A DNA stretch of 64,000 nt from Ancistrus triradiatus (Eukaryota > Chordata > Actinopteri > Siluriformes > Loricariidae), in assembly GCA_025084515.1 (NCBI GenBank), contig JAJAGP010000202.1, positions 342,001 through 406,000 of the forward strand, read 5' to 3'. Both the position numbers and the translations under genes were made by a program. Of this stretch, positions 11,731-22,849 are shown piece by piece. The stretch's first letter is position 1; every line of letters begins with the position of its first letter. The notes beneath the pieces are model-generated. The model was not told where the DNA came from, ran no database searches, and worked only from the letters and a program-made list of their open reading frames with translations.

Positions 11731-12339
11731 TTGATCCAGCTCGGAAAAATTATCAGTCTAATTGGTTTTACTGTTTATAGGTACTGTATGTGTGAAAGGG
11801 AACTTTTTTTTTTATTATATAAATTACTGACAAATTCCAAATTAGATGTATTTATATTTAAATATATTTTCCAAATATATTTATTTGCAGCAATGACAAG
11901 AGCATTTATTCGCTGTAAATGACAAACTGTAACCTGGTCAAAATAACAAAGGAGAGGCAGGGTTTTCAGACCTTGATTAATAATACAAATAATCCAAAGA
12001 AAATCAGTTTGTATTTATTTCTTAACAAACCAATGGTAATGTTTTACCGTAGGAAAGTTCTGAAATCAATATTTCAATCACAGCTTTCATGTCTCTTGTA
12101 CTATTCCTCAATAAATAAGATTTGGTTCAGGTGATCACCAAATATCATTAAACAGAATGAGCTGTGCCTGTGTTGGAGGTCGTCACATGTACATTTGTAG
12201 CTGTTACATAGTTTGTTTATTCGTTCAACGTCGCTATCAGCATCAGCTAGCAGCATCAGCAACACACACAAGCTTATATCTATACACAAGGTTACCTCAA
12301 GACAAGTCACGTACACTCAGATCAATGCCAATTGAGCGT

Positions 12340-12505
12340 AGGCAATTAACCTAACATGCTTGTGGGAGGAAACCCACGCAGACACAGGGAGGACATGCAG
12401 ACTTCACACAGAAGGGAGCCAGGCCACTCCACCCTGGGATTGAACCCAAGACCTTCTTGCTATGAGGCGGCGCTGCTACCCACCGAGCCACCGTGCCGCC
12501 CCGTT
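12340..12505 (+). repeat. Dispersed fish repeat, GGAAACCCACGCAGACAC type
   Basis: The best-preserved copy in the window: TGTGGGAGGAAACCCACGCA, then GGACATGCAGACTTCACAC, then GGGATTGAACCCAAGACC and the end GAGCCACCGTGCCGCCCC. Family not assigned. Its 3' part recurs at 13116-13190 as part of a longer local duplication. Confidence 0.75.
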
Positions 12506-12777
12506 ACAAAGTACAGTGAAATGTAGAGAATACAAAACTATGCAAATAACTGAGCGGAGCAGTCACAACGACACCTGGTCTAGGCCAAACCATCTTGGAG
12601 CTTGTTGATGTTAAGAATATTTGGAGTGGTCTTGTTTTTTTTGCAGAGCTGTAATATTGCAGAGTATGTAATATTGAGTAATTTCAAGCAAGGTAAATGG
12701 AAAAAAGAGTACAGCAAATAAAACGTGGAATGGAAGGATAATGTTCAATTATCTTATGCTGGATTGCCTTTAATTAC
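12433..12777 (+). repeat. Local duplication, copy I
   Basis: 12433-12655 is duplicated at 13116-13340 and 12684-12777 at 16234-16327, in the same order and orientation. Shared unique-looking sequence includes GTGGAGCTTGTTGATGTTAA or close variants and GGTAAATGGAAAAAAGAGTA. In copy II the two blocks are separated by a family A transposon and other sequence. The two copies are separated by a family B fragment. Confidence 0.8.
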
Positions 12778-13115
12778 TAAAAGTAGATAAAGAGAACCCA
12801 GTTAAACAAATGAGACAAAAATATTATACTTGGTCATTTATTTATTGAGGAAAATGATCCAATATTAAAAATTAGTGAGTGGCAAAAGTATGTGAACCTT
12901 TGCTTTCAGTATCTGGTGTGACCCCCCTATGCAGCAATAACTGCAAGTAAACGTTTCCTGTAACTGTTGATCAGTCCCGCATTTTAGTCCTTCATTTTAG
13001 CCCATTCCTCCGTACAGAACAGCTTCAACTCTGGGATGTTGGTGGGTTTCCTCACATTACCTGCTCACTTCAGGTCCTTCCACAACATTTCCATTGGATT
13101 AAGGTCAGGACTCCA
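12778..13115 (-). mobile_element. Tc1-like fragment, family B, truncated
   Basis: Matches the left part of the family B elements at 20293 and 39824, from AAAAGTAGATAAAGAGAACC through the transposase C-terminal region (CCTTCCACAACATTTCCATT) to GGTCAGGACTC. It lacks both termini and abuts the local duplication on both sides. Confidence 0.85.
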
Positions 13116-13340
13116 CTCTGGGATTGAACCCAAGACCTTCTTGCTGTGAGGCGATGCTACCCACCGAACCACCCTGCTGCCCCTGTTACAAAGTACAGTG
13201 AAATGTAGAGAATGCAAAACTATGCAAATAACTAAAATGAAGCACAGTCTGAGCAGTCACAACTACACCTGGTCTAGCCTGAACCATCGTGGAGCTTGTT
13301 GATGTTAAGAATTTTTGGAATGGTCTTGTTTTCTTGCAGA
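13116..13340 (+). repeat. Local duplication, copy II (5' block)
   Basis: Second copy of 12433-12655, beginning with CTCTGGGATTGAACCCAAGA and ending just before the family A element. Small differences include an insert of about 10 bp after TGCAAATAACT. Confidence 0.8.
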
Positions 13341-13797
13341 AAAAAAAGTATTTAGTCAGCAAAAAAGTATTTAGTCAGCCACTGATTGTGCAAGTTCTCC
13401 TACTTAGAAAGATGAGAGAGGTCTATAATTTTCATCATAGGTACACTTCAACTATGAGAGACAAAATGAGAAAAAAAAAAATCCAAGAAATCACATTGTA
13501 GGATTGTTAAAGTATTTAATTGTAAATCATGGTGGAAAATAAGTATTTGGTCACCCACAAACAAGCAAGATTTCTGGCTCTCACAGACCTGTAACTTCTT
13601 CTTTAAGAAGCTCTTCTGTCCTCCACTCGTTACCTGTATTAATGCCACCTGTTTGACCTCATTATCTGTATAAAAGACTCCTGTCCACAGCCTCAAACTG
13701 TCAGACTCCAAACTCAACCACGGCCAAGACCAAAGAGCTGTCGAAGGTTACCAGGAAGAAAATTGCAGACCTGCAGCCGGCTGGGAAGAGTGAATCT

Positions 13798-13804
13798 ACA
13801 ATAG
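13798..13804. repeat. LINE target-site duplication, left
   Basis: ACAATAG, repeated at 14809-14815 on the other side of the LINE tail. Copy 1 of the transposon has an uninterrupted CTACAATAGGCAAGCAGG at the same place. Confidence 0.85.
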
Positions 13805-14808
13805 AAAGGCTTTCTCATACATGGCCCCCCAACTATGGAATAAACTTCCCACTTTCGTTCGAGATTCAGACACTCTCCAAAGTTTTAAGTCTAGGCTGAA
13901 GACATACCTATTTACACAGGCTTTTGACTGGATTTAGACCAGGATGCATGGCTTGGGTCACTGGGGCCGGAGTCTGGAGTCATGTCTGGCCTGCCTGCCT
14001 TGTCCGTTAGCCGGGAGTGTCGAGTGGGCGGTCTGGCTGAACTGGGCTTCAGTCCCATCGTGATCTTGACTCGTGCAGCCTTCCTTGCCTTAGACTAAGG
14101 GCAGAGTGTGGGGTTCATAGTCCAAAGAGTCTGGTGATCAGAGACGTTGGTTGCTGTCTTCTGCCTCCCCGTGGGGTTTTTTGCCGATGTTCATGTGATC
14201 CCTCTTGGCTGTTGTGTTTTTTCCTACCAGTTCTCCTCTTTTCTAGCTATGCCTGCTAATAGCTAATGCCTGCCGGGTCTCATGCTACACAAGGCATCAG
14301 TGATTGTTAATAGACACTGGTGCTTCTTAATCAATAACTAATTACACATTTCGCTGCTTTCTCTCTTTCTTCTCCTCCAGCTTTGGTTCCGGTACCAGTT
14401 TTGTCCTGCCCACCACATGACTGTTCATCTCTCTGTAGAGCTCCACTCAAGCTTGCTTCCTGTCCTCAGGCTCCAGCCCCATCATACCCCGGGCCAACGT
14501 CAATGTAACATACTTCACTCTTTTATTCAACTTTTGACTCCATGACTCTAAGTTTCTTTCTCTTAGATTTATCATCTACCAGCTGCCCCAGGAGGTTGGG
14601 TCCCTTTTTTTTTGAGTCTTGGTCTCCTAAGGTTTCCTTGCTATAACTCAGTGGAGTTTTTCCTTGCCACTGTCCCACCTAGCTTGCTCAATTTGAGATT
14701 TTGGACGTAGTTATTAGGAGATAATCATAAACTTGTAAAGTTGCGTTTGAGACAATGCTCCCATTGTAAAAAAGTGCTATATAAATAAATCTGACTTGAC
14801 TTGACTTG
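13805..14808 (+). mobile_element. 5'-truncated LINE (non-LTR retrotransposon) 3' end
   Basis: Opens in frame with KAFSYMAPQLWNKLPTFVRD and then SFKSRLKTYLFTQAF before a TAG at about 13935, the typical C-terminal tail of a fish LINE reverse-transcriptase polyprotein (LWN-LP ... FK--LKT-LF--AF). A 3' UTR of about 870 bp follows and ends in a short TGACT-type tandem tail. It is flanked by a 7-bp target-site duplication, as expected for target-primed reverse transcription. The clade (for example L2 or Rex1-like) is not certain. Confidence 0.85.
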
Positions 14809-14815
14809 ACAATAG
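14809..14815. repeat. LINE target-site duplication, right
   Basis: ACAATAG, identical to 13798-13804; the transposon sequence resumes with ACAAGCAGGTTGG. Confidence 0.85.
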
Positions 14816-15998
14816 ACAAGCAGGTTGGGGTGTGAATAAATCAACTGTGGGAGCAAATTGTAGAAAATGGAAGACCATACAAGACCATTGATTTAATCTC
14901 CCTTAATCTGGGGCCCCAACAAGAGCTCATCCCGTTGGGTCAAAATTAATCATGAGAAAACGGTGAGAGCATAATCCCAGAACTACACTGGAGGGACCTG
15001 ATGAATGACCTACAGAGAGCTGGGACCAACGTAACAAGGCTACCATCAGTAACACACTACGACGCCGAGAGGGAGTCAGATCCTGCAGTGCCAGGCGTGG
15101 TCCAAGGCCCATCTGAAGTTTGCCAGAGAGCATATGGATGATCCAGCCAAGAGGATTGGGAGAATATCATGTGGTCAGATGAAACCAAAATAGACCCGTT
15201 TTTTTGGTAATTAAAAACTCAACTGGAGCAGAAGACGAATGCTGATTTGCAATCTCAAGAACCACCATACCTACTGTGAAGCGATGGGGGATGGAAACAT
15301 CATGCTTTTGGGGCTGTTTTTCTGCAACATAAGGGGACGGACGACTGATACGTGTTAAGGGAAGAATGAACGGGGCCATGTATCATGAGATTTTAAGCCA
15401 AAACCTCCTTCCATCAGTGAGAGCATTGAAGATGGAATGTGGCTGGGTCTTCCAGCATAACAATGATCCCAAACACACCGCTCGGGCAGCAAAGAAGTGG
15501 CTCCATAAAAAGCATTTCAAGGTACTGAAGTGGCCTAGCCAGTCTCCAGACCTCAACCCCATAGAAAATATGTGGAGGGAGTTGAAAATCCGTGTTGCCC
15601 CAAACCATCACTACTGTAGAGGAGATCTGCATGGAGGAATGGGCCAAAATACCAGCTACAGTGTGTGCAAACCTGGTGAAGACTTGTAGGAAACGTTTGA
15701 CCTTTGTCATTGCCAACAAAGGTTATGTTACAAAGTATTGAGTTGAAACAAATTTATTGACCAAATACTTATTTTCCACCATAATTTACAATAAAATTCT
15801 TTAAAAATCCTACAATGTGATTTCTTGGATTTTTTTTTTCTCATTTTGTCTCTCATAGTTGAAGTGTAGCTATGATGAAAATTACAGACCTCTCTCATCT
15901 TTCTAAGTAGGCGAACTTGCACAATCAGTGGCTGACCAAATACTTTTTTGTAATTTTCATCAATTAGATGATAATTTATAATATTTTTTGTCTTATAT

Positions 15999-16108
15999 AA
16001 TTCTGTTCTCTTTATCTACTTTTGGCACTTGGTCATATTTATGTAGAGATAAATATAGAAAATTCTATTCAGGGTTAACAAACTTTCAAGCACCAGTGTG
16101 AGATAAAA
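15999..16108 (-). mobile_element. Tc1-like terminal fragment, family B
   Basis: TTCTCTTTATCTACTTTTGG followed by GGTCATATTTATG and CAAACTTTCAAGCACCAGTG is the right terminal repeat of family B with point changes. The left part of the element is absent here. Confidence 0.75.
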
Positions 16109-16233
16109 TCCAGTTTATGTCTTACAACAATGAGACCTAGGGGTACTGCAGCACACACAGTACCTGGCAACAGGTAAATATTATGTATTGTCCCAAAATA
16201 TTTACAAGACATCAAATTTACTTGTTTTAGTTA

Positions 16234-16327
16234 CAAGCAAGGTAAATGGAAAAAAGAGTACAGCAAATAAAACATGGAATGGAAGGATAATGTTCAATTA
16301 TCTTACGCTGGATTGCCTTTAATTACT
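16234..16327 (+). repeat. Local duplication, copy II (3' block)
   Basis: Near-identical to 12684-12777; only a couple of substitutions in 94 bp (for example ACGTGG/ACATGG). It marks the far side of the insertions in the duplicated unit. Confidence 0.8.
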
Positions 16328-18565
16328 TGAAAATAGCAGCCAGACGCTCAGATAAAGAGCTGGGGTAAATATGAGTGATACATGCATGCATTATTAATCA
16401 TCAAATTGAAACTGTTTTCATTTACTCAGCTATATTCAGTACATTACCTCTACACTGCTATTGGCCGGAGCACACCTATTCTCAAGGGAGCTTAACCCAG
16501 GCTGGGCAGGTACTCAATCAACTCATTTCACCCTGCCTGGAATCACCATGGTGCAGAAATCACATTACTGCCATTGCACGGATTCTTCCTTTTGATTATG
16601 TCTAGGTCAGGCAGCTGAGACATGCTGCTTCATTAGACATCAGACGTGAATAAAAATTGACCCAGTAATAGAGAATGTGTCTGGAGACAAACTTTAAAGA
16701 ATGTCTAAAACGGATGGTGGCAGCTCCATTAGGAAAATGGTCAGCCCCCTGGAAATGAGGTGCTTCTCTTATTAAAGTGGAAGGCAGCCCTGTGCCATGG
16801 GTGAATAAAAATTAAGCCAGATGAAAGCAGAGGAGATATGTGTGCACTGTGGCCAGGCAAGGCCTTCTCGCTTTATCAGTGCAATTATGAAAAGTGGGTG
16901 GGGGCACATACATGCAAATGGTGGCACTGCTGGAACACAGCTGAGGAATGGCCCATGGGACAGCTTCATCCCTCACTCATTTATAATGGATGAAGCTGCA
17001 GCTGGGAACAGCACTGGTCATGTTCCTGGAGCCTTCTTCATGACTGGAGGGATGCTAAAAAACAATAATCCATTTTCAGTTTGACATGTTTATTGAAAAT
17101 ACTGTATATATTTCCTTCCACTCTGGGAATACAGTGTTGTATTTCCAGTGTAGCTGTGGGCGAATGGAATGCCAGCTTCCAACCCAGCTTCTAAAATCAG
17201 TCAAAGCGATGCAATTTTTTTTAAGAATTAGGTGTTTATATATATGGTGTCTATAAAGTAAGTCCCACTATTTGTATATAGTAATAGTATAGTAAATAGT
17301 ATAGTAAATCCCACATATTGTTAATACGCGTGTCGATGTTTGTTGCACCACCCACAGACCTGACATTGAATTGATGTAATATGGATAAAGCCTGGGCTCA
17401 TTGTGCTTCATACAAATTTGAAAACAGCCTCTCTCTCATGTACATTTGTTGGTGAGTAATACATTTATACAGACACCCTGTACTGATGTGTGTATGAATA
17501 AATGATATAGCAAATGTGTGGCACGTTTATTTTTATTGTGATATGGCAGATATTAGTGTCTAAAAATCAGTGTTATGCTAAGAGAAATAAATGTAGCTCA
17601 TGTAGCAAATGTAGGCCATTACATTACTGTCATCCATCCTTTTCAATGAGAATATTACTCATAATAAACTGCTTTTATTACCATGATACACTATATATCT
17701 TGAAGAAAAAAAATTCCAAGCACACAGAAAAATCAATCAGATGGACCCAGGCAGCTGATTTGAAGTGGCCGACCTTCACCACCACAAAATTGTCATTTAG
17801 AGAGGCCATCTCTGGCACCCTGCTGGGCGGACGCCACCTGGGTCCATCTTATTTCATATGGATAGGCAGGGACAAGAAGATAGAGAAAGAGAGATGGAGG
17901 AACCAGACCCAGATGAGGGATAGGCTGATACAGTTCAATGCTTTCAAGTAAGCTGTGAACTTACATGGTTAAACTATCCATAATACACTGACACTGGTGA
18001 TATATTAAATGTCCTCTCCAGTCTGCAAATGTTTCTTTATCTCTCCTGCTGTCTAGCAATTTTAGTTTTCCCATCAAACACATGCTAATGAAAATTATAT
18101 GGACTGGTCTGGGGAAGGGTAAAATAGGCCAAGTGTTTGTGGGAGAAAGAAATCTGAATCATGTAACCTGTTATTTTTTATCTGCAACACACCTGGCCCC
18201 TTCTGCTGACGAAAAAGATTTATGACTTCATTGAAAAATAGGGTAAAACAAGGGTATTACCTCAGCCAAATGCAAGTTTTTTTGGTCAGAAACCTAGCTG
18301 ACTAGAAAGGAATTCTTTTTATTAAAGATATGATCTTGAGGATGGACAATATGGTACCGCAGCTTAACTGCCTAAGAGCAGCATTGACTGGTGAACATTA
18401 GAGTGACAGCAGGGTCAGATACAGTGTGTCTTACACATACACATACAAAAACCATGAGAAAGCAGAGAATGACCACGGTACACCCAACAACAAAACGATA
18501 TTTATTTTATTACAGTGTTACAAAGTCAAGTTACAAAGTGTTCAAAGAGCTGAGGTGTGCAGATA
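16328..18565. other. Intergenic, no gene seen
   Basis: No exon or gene could be supported. The open frame at 17514-17951 (145 codons) has no recognisable domain and begins in AT-rich sequence. A possible small inverted-repeat element is listed separately at 17243-17482. Confidence 0.4.
17243..17482. mobile_element. Possible mariner-type miniature element
   Basis: GGTGTCTATAAAGTAAGTCC at the left and TTTATACAGACACCCTGTA at the right form imperfect inverted ends of the GGGTGTCTATAAAGT type known from mariner-like families. The interior has no coding sequence. Confidence 0.4.
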
Positions 18566-20150
18566 CAGTGGGGCAAAAAAGTATTTCGTCATCCACTGAT
18601 TGTGAAAGTTCTACTTAGAAAGATGAGAGAGGTCTGTAATTTTCATCATAGGTACACTTCAACTACGAGAGACAAAATGAGAAAAAAAATCCAGGAAATC
18701 ACATTGTAGGATTTTTAAAGAATTTAATTCTAAATTATGGTGGAAAATAAGTATTTGGTCAATAAATTTGGTTCAACTCAATACTTTGTAACATAACCTT
18801 TGTTGACAATGACAGAGGTCAAACGTTGTCTGTAAGTCTTCACCAGGTTTGCACACACTGTAGCTGGTATTTTGGCCCATTCCTCCATGCAGATCTCCTC
18901 TAGAGCAGTGATGTTTTGGGGCAACACAGACTTTCAACTCCTTCCACAAGTTTTCTATGGGGTTGAGGTCTGGAGACTGGCTAGGCCACTCCAGGACCTT
19001 GAAATGCTTTTTACGGAGCCACTCCTTCGTTGCCCGAGCGGTGTGTTTGGGATCATTGTCATGCTAGAAGACCCAGCCACGTTCCATCTTCAATGGTCTC
19101 ACTGATGGAAGGAGGTTTTTGGCTTAAAATCTCACGATACATGGCCCCGTTCATTCTTCCCTTAACACGGATCAGTCGGTCCTGTCCCCTTTGCAGAAAA
19201 ACAGCCCAAAGCATGATGTTTCCACCCCCATGCTTCACATTAGGTATGGTGTTCTTGGGATGCAACTCAGCATTCTTCTTCCTCCAAACACGACGAGTTG
19301 AGTTTTTACCAAAACGTTATGATATTATACCACATGACATTCTCCCAATCCTCTTCTGGATCATCCCTATGCTCTCTGGCAAACTTCAAATGGGTCTGGA
19401 CATGTACTGGCTTAAGCAGGGGGACACGCCTGGCACTGCAGGATCTGAGTCTCTCTCGGTGTAGTGTGATACTGATGGTAGCCTTGTTACGTTGGTCCCA
19501 GCTCTCTGTAGGTCATTCATCAGGTCCCTCCGTGTAGTTCTGGGATTTCTGCTCAACGTTCTCATGATCATTTTGACTCCACGGGATGAGATGTTGCGTG
19601 GAGCCCCAGATCAAGAGAGATTATCAGTGGTCTTGTATGTCTTCCATTTTCTTACAATTGCTCCCACAGTTGATTTATTCACACCAACCTGCTTGCCTAT
19701 TGTAGATTCACTCTTCCCAGCCTGGTGCAGGTCTACAATTTTCTTCCTGGTGTCCTTCGACAGCTCTTTGGTCTTGGCCATGGTTGAGTTAGGAGTCTGA
19801 CTGTTTGAGGCTGTGGACAGCTGTGTCTTTTATACAGATAATGAGTCAAACAGGTGCCATTAATACAGATAACGAGTAGAGGACAGAAGAGCTTCTTAAA
19901 GAAGAAGTTACAGGTCTGTGAGAGCCAGAAATCTTGCTTGTTTGTGGGTGACCAAATACTTATTTTCCACTATGATTTACAATTAAATTCTTTAAAAATC
20001 CTACAATGTGATTTCCTGGATTTTTTTAAATCTCATTTTGTCTCTCATAGTTGAAGTGTACCTATGATGAAAATTACAGACCTCTCTCATCTTTCTAAGT
20101 AGGAGAACTTGCACAGTCAGTAGCTGACTAAATACGTTTTTGCCCCACTG
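18566..20150 (-). mobile_element. Tc1-like transposon, family A copy 3
   Basis: The best-preserved pair of termini of the family: CAGTGGGGCAAAAAAGTATT at the left and ACGTTTTTGCCCCACTG at the right, with TA on both sides (18564-18565 and 20151-20152). Length is 1585 bp. Transposase is on the - strand. Confidence 0.95.
18773..19781 (-). pseudogene. Tc1-like transposase, family A copy 3, disrupted
   Basis: ATG at 19781 starts MAKTKELSKDTRKKIVDLHQ, which continues through the helix-turn-helix region. Frameshifts occur near 19590-19620 and 19450. The segment that should carry the first catalytic aspartate (WSDETK in copy 1) is altered around 19300-19340, and a stop interrupts the second catalytic block (the GLLA end near 19060). 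HDNDPKHTA-like and PDLNPIEN-like sequences remain in other frames. The expected stop is at 18773-18775. Confidence 0.88.
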
Positions 20151-20292
20151 TAGCTGTTCATGCTAAAATTAGTTTTATAATCTGGTTTGAGGACGTTTCT
20201 TATACACAATACCTGGTCAAATTTATTTAAACATTTATTTCTAAAACCTTTGATTTATTGTATTACTGGCATAATAGATAGTGCTGAATATA

Positions 20293-21900
20293 CAGTGGTG
20301 CTTGAAAGTTTGTGAACCCTTTAGAATTTTCTATACTTCTGCATAAATATGATCTAAAACATCATCAGATTTTCACAAAAGTCCTAAAAGTAGATAAAAA
20401 GAACCCAGTTAAACAAATGAGCCAAAAATATTATACTTGATCATTTGTTTATTGAGGAAAATGATCCAATATTACATATTAGTGAGTGGCAAAAGTATGT
20501 GAACCTTTGCTTTCAGTATCTGGTGTGACCCCCCTGTGCAGCAATAACTGCAACTAAACATTTCCTGTAACTGTTGATCAGTCCTGCACATCGGCTTGGA
20601 GGAATTTTAGCCCATTCCTCCGTACAGAACAGCTTCAACTCTGGGATGTTGGTGGGTTTCCTCACATTAACTGCTCACTTCAGGTCCTTCCACAACATTT
20701 CCATTGGATTAAGGTCAGGACTTTGACTTGGCCATTCCAAAACATGAACTTTATTCTTCTTTAACCATTCTTTGGTAGAACGACTTGTGTGCTTAGGGTC
20801 GTTGTCTTGCTGCATGACACACCTTCTCTTGAGATTAAGTTCATGGACAGATGTCCTGACATTTTCCTTTAGAATTCTCTGATATAATTCAGAATTCATT
20901 GTTCCATCAATGATGGCAAGCCGTCCTGCCCAGATGCAGCAAAACAGGCCCAAACCATGATACTACCACCACCACGTTTCACAGATGGGATAAGGTTCTT
21001 ATGCTGGAATGCCTTTCTTTCAACCTTTCTCCAAACATAACACTTTTCTTTTAAACCAAACAGTTCTATTTTGGTTTTATCCTTCCACAAAACATTCTTC
21101 CAATAGCCTTCTGGCTTGTCCACGTGATCTTTAGCAAACTGCAGATGAGCAGCAATGTAGTTTTTGGAGAGCAGTGGCTTTCTCCTTGCAACCCTGCCAT
21201 GCACACCATTGTTGTTCAGTGTTCTTCTGATGGTGGACTCATGAACATTAACATTAGCCAATGTGAGAGAGGCCTTCAGTTGCTTAGAAGTTACCCTGGG
21301 GTCCTTTGTGACTTCACTAACTATTACACGCCTTGCTCTTGGAGTGATCTTCGTTGGCCGACCACTCCTGGGGAGGGTAACAATTGACTTTAAATTCCTC
21401 CATCTGTACACAATCTGCCTGACTGTGGATTGGTGAAGTCCAAATTCTTTAGAGATGGTTTTGTAACCTTTTCCAGCCTGATGAGCATCAACAACTCTTT
21501 TGTTGCTTAGAAATCTACTTTGTTTGTGCCATGATACACTTCCACAAACATGTGTTGTGAAGAGCAGACTTTGATAGATCCCTGTTCCTTAAATAAAACA
21601 GGGTGCCCACTCACACCTGATTGTCATCCCATTGATTAAAAACATCTGGCTTTAATTTCATTTTCAAATTAGCTGCTAATCCTAGAGGTTCACATAATTT
21701 TGCCACTCACTAATATGTAATATTGGATCATTTTCCTCAATAAATAAATGACCAAGTATAATTTTTTTTGTCTCATTTGTTTAACTACTTTCTTTTTTTA
21801 TCTAATTTTAGGACTTGTGTGAAAATCTGATAGTTTTAAGTCATATTTATGCAGAAATATAGAAAATTCTAAATGGTTCACAAACTTTCAAGCACCACTG
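20293..21900 (-). mobile_element. Tc1-like transposon, family B copy 1
   Basis: Left end CAGTGGTGCTTGAAAGTTTG and right end ACAAACTTTCAAGCACCACTG-type inverted termini, flanked by TA at 20291-20292 and 21901-21902. Length is 1608 bp; inverted repeats extend roughly 200 bp. The transposase is on the - strand. Confidence 0.95.
20513..21532 (-). pseudogene. Tc1-like transposase, family B copy 1, disrupted
   Basis: The ATG at 21532 begins MAQTK but meets a stop within a few codons and a frameshift. A long frame then runs from about 21411 to 20896 (TVRQIVYRWRNLK, SGRPTKITPRARRVIVSEVT, WKDKTKIELFGLKEK, GGGSIMVWACFAASG). A frameshift near 20900 passes to the second frame with MQQDNDPKHTSRSTKEW and SPDLNPMEMLWKDLK. 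The three acidic catalytic positions are still readable (D of WKDKTK, D of DNDPKH, E of NPME). This is the longest surviving transposase frame of the window, yet not functional as read. Confidence 0.9.
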
Positions 21901-22426
21901 TAGACAAGACACAGTTATAGGATGCCACAAAGTATATTTCAATAAGTCAAAACTTCCTAGTAAGTGCTGCTGTTGTGAAATTGAAGTTCACAGAAAGGTT
22001 GCTGAAGCATGTAAAAATACTATAGTGTGAAAACTGCCTCTGTAAGCAATGTCTGTAAAAGAACTGTTCCATGGTCAGGATTCTGTCACACAATTCTGAA
22101 AACCATGATCAATACCAAGTGGTAACTTAAATATTGTGAAGTACTCCATTTCTGGACTGTAGAGTGATGGATCACACTTTAGCATCTGACAGACTGATGA
22201 ACATATCTAAGTTTGGAAAACTACAAAATGTGACAGATGCTGTGTTTGAGGGAGGGAAGGCAGGTCAGGGGAGCATCCCCAGCGCTGCAACAGTGACCCC
22301 AATTAAGCCCTGTTATGGACTTGCGTTCTGTCCAGACCATACTTCAGAGCCTCCACAACACCAATCTGGAAAAAGTGAAGTTATTTGTGGGGAAAAATAA
22401 AATATTTAAAAATTTGAATAATTGCT
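21901..22426. other. Intergenic, no gene seen
   Basis: No exon or repeat terminus recognised. The 78-codon open frame at 22164-22400 has no identifiable domain. Confidence 0.4.
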
Positions 22427-22812
22427 CATGACGGTTTGGTAATGTTACATTCCTAATGAAGGTAGTTTATCTGTTAGTTGTATAAAATTTGGTACATAAT
22501 GAAATTCGTTTTCTTTTAACCAAACTCATTATTATTATCATTTAGTGTGACTGAGTCTCATTTGGAATTCTACCAGTGTATAATACCAGTGTATTAAATT
22601 CACAGTTAGGTTCTCATGTTACATGGCTGAAATATTAATTGCTGAGACTGAAGGTTCAAGAATGTATAATGCGTTTTAGAATAAAATTAGGTCTGTGAGG
22701 CATGTCAGCACCAAGGCAGAGTCATAATAATACAAGCAAATGGCAAACATTTGAAATGAAAAAAGCATGTATTTATGTCCTTTTGTCAATTGTCAGTGTT
22801 AAGTATATCAAG
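22427..22812 (+). repeat. Direct repeat, copy 1
   Basis: About 390 bp that recur at 24271-24660 in the same orientation, with shared blocks such as ACATTCCTAATGAAGGTAGT, GTTAGGTTCTCATGTTACAT and GTCTGTGAGGCATGTCAGCA. There is no coding content. It may be a segmental duplication or two copies of an unclassified dispersed repeat. Confidence 0.85.
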
Positions 22813-22849
22813 TTTCGAATACTACAGAATTTACAAAATCAGATTACAT

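Larger units (their letters stand above)
13720..15689 (+). pseudogene. Tc1-like transposase, family A copy 2, disrupted
   Basis: Equivalent of the frame in copy 1, but the start codon is ACG (13720-13722), the coding sequence is interrupted by the LINE insertion, and several 1-2 base indels follow (for example around 14880-14940 and 15200-15320). The C-terminal part from 15366 still reads MNGAMYHEILSQNLLPSV, NNDPKHTARAAKKW and SPDLNPIENMWREL. This copy retains the stretch near 14945-15000 that is deleted in copy 1. Confidence 0.9.
13342..15950 (+). mobile_element. Tc1-like transposon, family A copy 2, interrupted by a LINE
   Basis: Contains the long terminal repeats and transposase of family A but lacks the outermost 8-10 bases (CAGTGGGG) on both sides. 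The first 19 bases of its left end are tandemly repeated (13342-13360 and 13361-13379). A 1004-bp LINE tail sits inside at 13805-14808. Without the insert it is about 1.6 kb, similar to the copy at 18566. Confidence 0.9.

Noticed and set aside
17514..17951. 145-codon open frame considered as a novel gene
   Set aside because: No motif, AT-rich poly(A) start region, Lys/Ser-biased low information, no supporting exon structure.
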